Part shown: positions 1-5,821 of the stretch, piece after piece
Position numbering within the stretch: position 1 is the stretch's first letter
Layout of the letters: each line of letters begins with the position of its first letter
Origin: JAWXBM01 sp964602895
GTDB taxonomy: Bacteria > Pseudomonadota > Gammaproteobacteria > Xanthomonadales > SZUA-36
DNA: 8,103 nt
Assembly (NCBI GenBank): GCA_964602895.1
Contig: CAZRTG010000160.1
Location: 1-8,103, forward strand
Direction of reading: 5' to 3'
Position numbers and translations under genes: made by a program
The notes under the pieces: generated by a model
What the model saw: only the letters and a program-made list of their open reading frames with translations
Told to the model about the DNA's origin: nothing
Databases searched by the model: none

Positions 1-29
1 CAATGCTAATTATGGGTGACGGTGGGATA

Positions 30-74
30 CGGCCCCGGATAGCGGCCCCGGATACGGGCTACGCCCGTTCCGGG
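30..74. repeat. GC-rich palindromic intergenic repeat (REP-like)
   Basis: A 12-bp sequence, CGGCCCCGGATA, occurs twice (30-41 and 43-54). It leads into a strong hairpin: 47-52 pairs with 69-74 (CCCGGA/TCCGGG), T53 is bulged, and 54-59 pairs with 63-68 (ACGGGC/GCCCGT) around a 3-base loop. No T-tract follows on either strand, so it is not a standard intrinsic terminator. It lies just downstream of the minus-strand peptidase gene. On the minus strand it reads GTCATCCCGG..., which resembles the dispersed palindromic intergenic repeats common in proteobacterial genomes. Membership of a specific family is inferred. It could protect the 3' end of the peptidase mRNA. Confidence 0.5.
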
Positions 75-76
75 AT

Positions 77-112
77 GACGTTATAAAGGCGACCGACGTT
101 ATAGAGACGGTG
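77..112. repeat. Imperfect 18-bp tandem repeat
   Basis: GACGTTATA occurs at 77-85 and again at 95-103. The two 18-bp units (77-94 and 95-112) match at 13 of 18 positions. The array ends a few bases before the stop codon of the minus-strand peptidase gene at 116-118. No function is evident. Confidence 0.4.
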
Positions 113-115
113 GGG

Positions 116-2224
116 CTATGCGCCGGCGATGCCGCACTGGTTTTTCAGGAACTCTTCCATGTAGCCGAACATCACTTTGTGCTGGCGGTAATACCAGGGC
201 AGGCTGTGTGGCATATCGGGAATCAGCTCAAAGCGAGCGGGTACCTTGTCTTTCACGGCCTTGTAGAAATTCTCGGCATGCCAGGAGGGTGTGCGCACAT
301 CGCGATCACCGACAAACAGCAACACCGGGATGTTGGCTTTATCGGTATTTTTCATGGGATCCATTCCGGTTACGGTGCGACCTTGTAACAGGCGCTGCAA
401 ACGGTTCTCGCTCCAGCTGTTGCCCAGTTTGGTCAGATCCGCCACGGGTGCACCTGCAATGGCGCATTGGTAGGGACTGTTGGGTCGAACGACAGCAGCA
501 ACGGCAGCAAACCCGCCATAGGAGTAGCCAAATATAACCAGCTCGTCTGGATCGGCAATGCCTTGTTCCACCAGCCATTTGGCACCATCATCCTTGTCGT
601 CCTGCATGGTCAGGCCCCATTCGGCATCACCCGCCAACCACAGTTCGTGACCCAGTCCTGAGCTGCCACGGTACTGTGGGCGCAATACGGCAAAGCCGCG
701 AGAGGTGAGGAAGGGCACAAAACCCGAAACATCCCAGCCTGTGTAGTCCCTTGTCCACGGTCCGCCGTGGGGATGAATTACAGCAGGCAGCGGTCCATCC
801 TCTTTGCTCCATCCCGCAGGCAAATCCAGAATGGCCTGTATTTTCATACCGTCTCGGGCGGTATAGCTCACCCAGCTTTGTTCGCCTATGTTGGCGCTGT
901 CAATCCAGGGCATCTGGCTACCCAGATTCATGACCGTTTTGCGATCGGTCAGCAAATGGTAGGCGATCGGGCTTTGTGCACTTGAAGTAGTGAACACCAC
1001 TCGGGACAGCCCGTTATTGTAATCGGTGATAAAGACCTGTTTGCCCGGAAAGGCCAGTTTCAGGCCTTCATGAATGGAGCGCATGTCAGCATCGACATAG
1101 GTCACCTCTCGCGAGGGGCCGTCAACCGTGAAGCCCAGCAATTGGTTGAAGTTGCTTTCCTGATTACCGAAAATCAGGCTGCCGATAGAGAACTGTCCAC
1201 CCGCAACCAGGGGTTCCTTGTCAAAACTACGGGTTTTGGGGTCATACATCCAGGCCTGTACCTGGTCTGAGAATTTGTCGGTGAGAATATAGTATTTGCC
1301 AGTCGCATCATCGATACCCGGTATCGCCATGGTGTAACGCTCATGCAGCAAGGTGGTGAGTGCCTCGTGCACTTCAAATGTACCGGTCTGTTCATTGAGG
1401 ATCAGAACCCGTTGTTCGTAATCGTCTTTGCCTACGGATTTCAGTTCGGTGCGGATCAGTAATTTGCCGTCACGCGGATGAAACAAAGCCGGCTGTTCTG
1501 ACCTGCCACCGCGCATCAACAACTCTGCGTTACCGGTTTCGAGGTCGTAAAGGAAGTAGTCGGCTTGCAGGTTCAAGCCATTGGCCCGCTGAATGATGAC
1601 TCTTTTTGGGTCCAGAGGCAGGGTATTTACCAGGCTGGCACTGCCGGCAATTTCCAGACAGCGTTCCATTTGTTCGCTGACGCCAAACCGACGGGAACTG
1701 CCATCGGTAAAGGCTTCTTTGAAGTCTTTGTGCTTGCCATCCGTCAAATAGATCTTATTGATAAAAGTGGCTGTAGAGCCAATGACTTTGCCTTCACCGC
1801 AGCCGGCCAAGGATCCAGTCCATTCCTGGCGGGCAGCGACCAGGAAGCGGTCAGCTTTGAGGGCATTGGTACCAATAAATTTCATGCGATCGCCGCTGGG
1901 CGTAATCACCGGCCCCTTGTCCATGTTGTCAAGGTCCCAGGTGGCCAGCGCGGTGTCCGTATAGTTACTGCCCGGAGCGGCTACCAGAGCGGCAAGCTGT
2001 TTGCCGTCTGCACTCATCGATACGGATGTGATGGCCGGCAAGCGTGAAAGTGAATCGATAGGAATGGGCTTGGCGGAGACGTAAGTGGTGCCCAAAATGA
2101 AGAAGAGAGCCAGCGATAAGGCCAGCTGACGTCGAATGGTTTTTGATTGCATGGGGAAGAGTCTCTTGGCTGCAGAAATAATCAGTATTTTGCTAATAAT
2201 ACTCTGATATTCATTCAGGGGCAT
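116..2224 (-). CDS. Exported S9-family (prolyl oligopeptidase-like) serine peptidase
   Basis: This gene encodes a serine peptidase of family S9 (acylaminoacyl-peptidase/dipeptidyl-peptidase type) of 702 residues, a typical length. Residues 34-51 (LALSLALFFILGTTYVSA) form a hydrophobic signal segment ending in VSA, so the enzyme is probably periplasmic. Residues from about 55 to 440 look like the beta-propeller that filters substrates by size. The alpha/beta-hydrolase domain follows: HPHGGPW at 484-490 (oxyanion region), GYSYGG at 566-571 with nucleophile S568, and probable D642 (GDRDV) and H673 (MPHS). All three catalytic residues are present. Family knowledge predicts cleavage of short peptides, often near proline; the exact specificity is not visible. 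The ATG at 2224 was chosen because a GGAGGG ribosome binding site lies 4 bases upstream. An ATG at 2152 would give a more conventional signal peptide (MQSKTIRRQLALS) but has only a weak binding site, and a GTG at 2236 is in frame. The gene follows the TonB-dependent receptor on the same strand, separated by a terminator. Confidence is high for the family and moderate for the start. Confidence 0.93.
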   Translation of the reverse strand: MPLNEYQSIISKILIISAAKRLFPMQSKTIRRQLALSLALFFILGTTYVSAKPIPIDSLSRLPAITSVSMSADGKQLAALVAAPGSNYTDTALATWDLDNMDKGPVITPSGDRMKFIGTNALKADRFLVAARQEWTGSLAGCGEGKVIGSTATFINKIYLTDGKHKDFKEAFTDGSSRRFGVSEQMERCLEIAGSASLVNTLPLDPKRVIIQRANGLNLQADYFLYDLETGNAELLMRGGRSEQPALFHPRDGKLLIRTELKSVGKDDYEQRVLILNEQTGTFEVHEALTTLLHERYTMAIPGIDDATGKYYILTDKFSDQVQAWMYDPKTRSFDKEPLVAGGQFSIGSLIFGNQESNFNQLLGFTVDGPSREVTYVDADMRSIHEGLKLAFPGKQVFITDYNNGLSRVVFTTSSAQSPIAYHLLTDRKTVMNLGSQMPWIDSANIGEQSWVSYTARDGMKIQAILDLPAGWSKEDGPLPAVIHPHGGPWTRDYTGWDVSGFVPFLTSRGFAVLRPQYRGSSGLGHELWLAGDAEWGLTMQDDKDDGAKWLVEQGIADPDELVIFGYSYGGFAAVAAVVRPNSPYQCAIAGAPVADLTKLGNSWSENRLQRLLQGRTVTGMDPMKNTDKANIPVLLFVGDRDVRTPSWHAENFYKAVKDKVPARFELIPDMPHSLPWYYRQHKVMFGYMEEFLKNQCGIAGA

Positions 2225-2228
2225 TTCA

Positions 2229-2234
2229 CCCTCC
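2229..2234 (-). promoter_or_regulatory. Ribosome binding site of the S9 peptidase
   Basis: On the minus strand GGAGGG lies 4 bases before the ATG at 2224. It is the strongest Shine-Dalgarno match near any candidate start of this gene and is the reason for choosing that start over the ATG at 2152. It begins only two bases after the T-tract of the upstream terminator. Confidence 0.65.
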
Positions 2235-2236
2235 AC

Positions 2237-2266
2237 AAAAACAAACGGCGCCGAAGCGCCGTTTGT
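2237..2266 (-). terminator. Intrinsic terminator after the TonB-dependent receptor gene
   Basis: A perfect 11-bp stem (2266-2256 with 2251-2241, minus strand) closes on a UUCG tetraloop with a C-G closing pair, an exceptionally stable loop. TTTT follows at 2240-2237, extending the T-rich end of the stem. In the plus direction no T-tract follows, so it acts on minus-strand transcription. It lies 24 bases past the receptor stop codon and directly before the peptidase ribosome binding site, so it should reduce read-through from receptor to peptidase. Confidence 0.85.
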
Positions 2267-2289
2267 GGTCTGACGGATGATAAAAGCTG

Positions 2290-5227
2290 TCAGAAGCGGA
2301 AATTGAATCGTGCAAATATGCGGCGACCCAATAAGTCGTACTGAGTAGCCACCAGCGGGACGTTACCACGTGGTGTTGAACTGCCAGAACCGGTAGATAC
2401 CAGGTCCGGAGTTTCATCCAGCACGTTGTTCACGCCCAACAGGAAATCCCACTTGTCCTGTTCATAGAACACAGACAGGTTGTGGTACAGAACTGATTCC
2501 ATGGTGATATCACGACGTGCATTCGGATGACCGAAGTAAGTGAAGATCTCGTTTGCTATGTCTTTGTTGTCGGTCTCAGCGACGTACTGCATGAACCAGG
2601 TCACTTTCCAATCATTGCGGCCCCAATAAGTGCGGATATTGGTGATGTTTTCAGGTGTGCCAATGCGACCGGCAAAATCAGTTTCGTCAAAGCCTTCGAC
2701 TGAGCCAAGATCAAACAGTTGCTGGGTATTTTCGATGGTCCAGGTGCTTTGCGCTTCAACACCTACGTTACCGAAATTGAAGTCCTTGTTCCAAACCAGG
2801 GTCATATCCACGCCACGAACCCGCTGTTTGTTTACGTTCACAAAGGAATCTTTAACATCTACAATGTTGAAAGGGCCGGTTGGGTGAGAACCAGGGTTCC
2901 GGGTAAACAAATCACAGAAAGTGTTCGGGAAGTTTGCTCCTGAATAGCAACCACCAACGATGTTATCTGCACCCAATTGGGCGATCTGATCATTGACGGT
3001 GAAGTCAAAGTAGTCAGCCGCGAAGCTGATGTCCGCAAACTCGGGTGTGATAACGATACCTGCAGTGAATGCATCAGAGGTTTCAGCCTCAAGGTTATCT
3101 ACACCACCACCGGAAATAACCAATGCAGAAGAACTCGGCAAACCGGAATAGTCGCTGGGGATGCCTGCAGCTGCACAGTTGGTGCGGATGTTGTCGTTGC
3201 TGCTTTCGCCCCAGTCAATACATGGGTCGATGGATAGCTGGGATAAAAACCCGGTCTGGTTACCCAGGTACTGTTCGAACAGGGCTGGCGCCCGGTAGGA
3301 AGTACCCACCGTTGAACGCACCCGTAGTACCGGGTTGATTTGCCAGTTCAGGCNNNNNNNNNNGGCCAGCTTTCCAGACGATGTCGCTGCCGCCGTCCTT
3401 GTAATCAAAACCGCGAGCCGACAGGTTCAGTGTGATGTCTTCGGCACCCTGGCGTCCTGACATCAGAGGGATATCTGCTTCAACAAAAGCTTCGATCACG
3501 TCATTGCTGCCTTTGGTGGCAATGGCTGAAGACTGTCCCCACAGGTCGCCATTTTGCGAAGCAGGCGGTGGCTGGTCATCGATGCTGAAAGTACGATATT
3601 CCAAACCGAAGGCCGTACCAACGGTGCCGGCTGGCAACTGCATCAGGTCACCGGTGATGATGCCTACCCACTGGAACTGGTCATAAACGGTATTGCCGGT
3701 TTCGCTGATACCTACCGCATCAATCAGTTGCTGCATGTTGGTGCCGTTCAGGATGTTGGGATCAAAATAGTTTACTGAAGGCGGGCTGTCATCAAAGTCT
3801 CTGTCGCCTGAGATAGAGGCTAAAATGCCATTACTCATGTAGTCACCATCCGAATAGGAATAGGATGCGTAGGTCTGCCAAGACCAATAGTTACTGGTCG
3901 GCAAGTCTCCCTGTAAGCCCATAGTGAAGTAGTAGAAATCAACCGTGACATCCGTATTTGATGGGTAAGGCATAATCGGCTGTGATGCTCTAAACCCACC
4001 ACCATCATAATCGGGGTCATTCGGATACGGATCGTAAGATGCGCTGGTGACGAATGGGAAGAACTGGCGCCAGTTCCTGGACTCGGTATCACGCCGGCTG
4101 TACATAAAGTCTGCATCGAAATCCACACCACCCCAGAAGTCAAAAGCATAGTCGGCAGTGGCATAGACATTAACCCGTTCAAGGCGATTAATGGCAGATT
4201 CGTTTTCCAGATAAGGCGCGTTCAACACGTCTTCATAGGAAGCTTGCGGGCTGTTGGCGTAGGTCGTACTGACTCGAGGACGATAACCAGGGATGGGCCC
4301 AACGGTTATTCCATCCGGAGACGGTATGTAACGCAGTCCGGTGAAGGCATCAATAACCGTGTTGGTGTAAAGGTTGTTACAGCCTGCCAACTTGGTGCCT
4401 GCAAGGATGGAACGGTCTTCACGATCAATGCGATTGCCTGCCTCATCCCACACCCGATCCTGGAAGCAGTTGAGGAAATCACGATCGCCTACCTGCAATG
4501 GTTCTTGCAATTCCCACTGTGCAGAAATGGTAAAAGCACCTTTATCGGTATTGAACCCAGCAATACCTCCAACTCGGTAAAGCTCACCACCGCCATCCAG
4601 AGGTACTTCAGCCAGAACCTGCACTTCAGGGCGGTCGACGGAACGACGCGTGATGATGTTGGCTACACCGGCAACCGCGTCAGAACCATAGATGGAAGAA
4701 CTGCCATCCAGAACCAATTCAAAACGATTCACGGCGATTTCAGGAATATTGCTCAGGTCAACGGAATGTACCTCACCGCGGGTACCACTGCCGCCGGGGC
4801 GGCGGCCATTCAGCAGCACCAGTGAGCGGGCTGCGCCCAGGCCACGAAGATCAAGCGTTTGCACACCTGTGCCACCCTGGATAACGAAGCCGGTGAACTG
4901 GTTGTTCAGCTGGGTCGTGCCAGCAGCAACCGTGCTGCCTTGCAACATGTCCGCCACGCTCATTTGGCCAGCCTGGAACTGGGACTCGGCGGTAATCACC
5001 TGCATCGGAGAAGTTGAAGTAAATTCTTCACGCCGGATCAGAGAGCCAGTAACCACTACGCGGTCCAGTGCAGCTACATCACCCTCTTCTTTTTCTTCAC
5101 TGGTTGTGTCGGTGTCGCTATCGGTGTCGGTGTCGGTATCCTGTGCCCATGCCACCAGCACCGAAGTGCTCAGGCAAAGCGCCAGGAGGTATTTTGATAA
5201 CCCTAGGGTTTTTGATTCGGCTGACAT
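2290..5227 (-). CDS. TonB-dependent outer-membrane receptor (interrupted by an assembly gap)
   Basis: This gene encodes a TonB-dependent receptor, an outer-membrane barrel that imports a ligand using energy from TonB-ExbB-ExbD. Residues 1-28 are a signal peptide ending in AWA. Residues 29-50 are a very acidic Asp-Thr-rich stretch. A TonB-box-like segment, LDRVVVTGS, lies at 54-62. The plug domain follows, with LDLRGLGAARSLVLLNGRR and IYGSDAVAGVANIITRR at about 125-195. The rest is the barrel, including GTSYRAPALFEQYLG and a C-terminal RRIFARFNFRF that ends in the aromatic residue typical of barrel insertion. Ten Ns at 3354-3363 put the two halves out of frame. Removing the Ns and one copy of a 3-base duplication gives an uninterrupted protein of about 974 residues, normal for these receptors. 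The start at 5227 has a GGGAG binding site 5 bases upstream. The ligand is unknown; the neighbouring peptidase makes peptides one possibility. Six cysteines in the mature protein fall in three close pairs. Confidence 0.92.
3354..3363. other. Assembly gap of ten Ns inside the receptor gene
   Basis: Ten Ns break the receptor coding sequence. The flanks carry the same three bases (GGC at 3351-3353 and at 3364-3366). Collapsing the Ns and one copy of the duplicate restores the frame and reads ...WKAG|LNWQ..., which is natural receptor sequence. The run is probably a scaffolding placeholder, not ten real bases and not a biological frameshift. Confidence 0.9.
5106..5140 (-). repeat. Degenerate hexanucleotide repeat encoding Asp-Thr repeats
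   Basis: On the minus strand GAYACC/GACACC units encode alternating Asp-Thr (one Asp-Ser) at residues 30-41 of the receptor, directly after the predicted signal-peptide cleavage site. Loss or gain of a six-base unit keeps the reading frame. The stretch should therefore vary in length between strains without disrupting the protein. Confidence 0.7.
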
Positions 5228-5232
5228 ATTGT

Positions 5233-5237
5233 CTCCC
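5233..5237 (-). promoter_or_regulatory. Ribosome binding site of the TonB-dependent receptor
   Basis: GGGAG on the minus strand lies 5 bases before the ATG at 5227. It supports that start, which also begins a complete signal peptide. Confidence 0.65.
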
Positions 5238-5252
5238 GTCTTGTCGAATTAA

Positions 5253-5268
5253 AATTTAACAATTTAAC
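5253..5268. repeat. Tandem 8-bp repeat in the receptor leader
   Basis: AATTTAAC occurs twice head to tail (5253-5260 and 5261-5268), about 25-40 bases upstream of the receptor start codon. The AT-rich block is where the -10 region of the receptor promoter, or a regulator site, would be expected. I could not fix a convincing -35/-10 pair. Confidence 0.35.
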
Positions 5269-5669
5269 GAGACTCCAGCCCTCCAAAGGACCACCACACG
5301 GAAGCTCGTACCTGTCCCAACTGATCCAAAATTCCCGTACACAACCCAGTATTTCATAAGGTTATGTGCCGGAAGTCATGGTTCAGATTGGTCCATTATG
5401 AAGCAAATCATTGGCAGAGTGAACCTTCAAAGCCATTTTCGTTTGTAAAGACGAAGTTTTACTAATGTGAATATGGCGTTAAACGATAGGAATTTGGTGC
5501 AAAAAACCGGTACGAAGCTGCATATTTTTTAACCAGTCGCTGCATAACCGCCAGACGCTGTTCGGTATCTGAGCGGTAAATCAGCGGTGAAAAGCTGTCG
5601 CGGCAACCCAATGTATCAGGTGGGCTGGCAGTGGGGCGCAAATGCCTTGCTGAAGTACGGTACACATAT

Positions 5670-5678
5670 TGGGATAAT
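5670..5678 (+). promoter_or_regulatory. Candidate extended -10 promoter element for acnD
   Basis: TGGGATAAT matches the extended -10 pattern TGn followed by GATAAT, which is one mismatch from TATAAT. No good -35 hexamer is present at 17-base spacing. A start of transcription near 5685 would give acnD a leader of about 135 bases that contains the repeat array. This is a weak, motif-only call. Confidence 0.25.
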
Positions 5679-5706
5679 GGGAAAGTTTCTTCCCTTGGCT
5701 GACCGT

Positions 5707-5815
5707 GAATTTTGACCATGGATTTTGGCCATGGATTTTGGATTGAGAATTTTGGCCATGAAACTTGGATTGAGAATTTTGGCCATGAAATTTGGATTGA
5801 GAATTTTGGACTATG
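5707..5815 (+). repeat. 27-bp tandem repeat array running into the acnD start
   Basis: Three near-identical units lie at 5734-5760, 5761-5787 and 5788-5815 (the last has one extra base). They share the 18-bp core TTGGATTGAGAATTTTGG at exact 27-base spacing. Two shorter partial units precede them at 5707-5720 and 5721-5733. The element ATTTTGRCCATG is thus repeated four times, and a fifth, altered copy (ATTTTGGACTATG) ends at 5815, at the upstream candidate start codon of acnD. There are no spacers, so it is not a CRISPR array. It looks like tandem duplication of the gene's own start region. Confidence 0.85.
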
Positions 5816-5821
5816 ACTTTA

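Larger units (their letters stand above)
5228..5821. other. Divergent intergenic region between receptor and acnD
   Basis: About 590 bases separate two divergent genes. On the receptor side is an AT-rich leader with a tandem 8-bp repeat. On the acnD side is a 27-bp repeat array. I see no convincing gene, tRNA or riboswitch in the middle. A minus-strand open frame at 5462-5719 lacks a ribosome binding site and recognisable similarity. The region must hold the promoters for both flanking genes. Confidence 0.6.

Noticed and set aside
47..74. Intrinsic terminator of the peptidase gene
   Set aside because: The hairpin is strong but has no T-tract on the minus strand, so it fits a palindromic repeat better than a terminator.
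1565..2047. Plus-strand open frame of 160 codons
   Set aside because: It is antisense to the well-supported S9 peptidase and has no start signal or recognisable domain.
4244..4825. Plus-strand open frame of 193 codons
   Set aside because: It is antisense to the receptor gene, which has clear family motifs over the same bases. The frame is a shadow of that coding sequence.
2290..5227. Receptor as a frameshifted pseudogene
   Set aside because: The only frame break is at the ten-N gap, and it disappears when the 3-base contig overlap is merged.
5462..5719. Minus-strand open frame of 85 codons in the intergenic region
   Set aside because: It has no ribosome binding site, its start codon lies inside the repeat array, and I recognise no domain. 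The C-terminal part has a protein-like composition and could be a gene remnant, but that is not enough to call it.
5734..5815. Possible CRISPR array
   Set aside because: The 27-bp units are directly adjacent with no spacers, and no cas gene is present.
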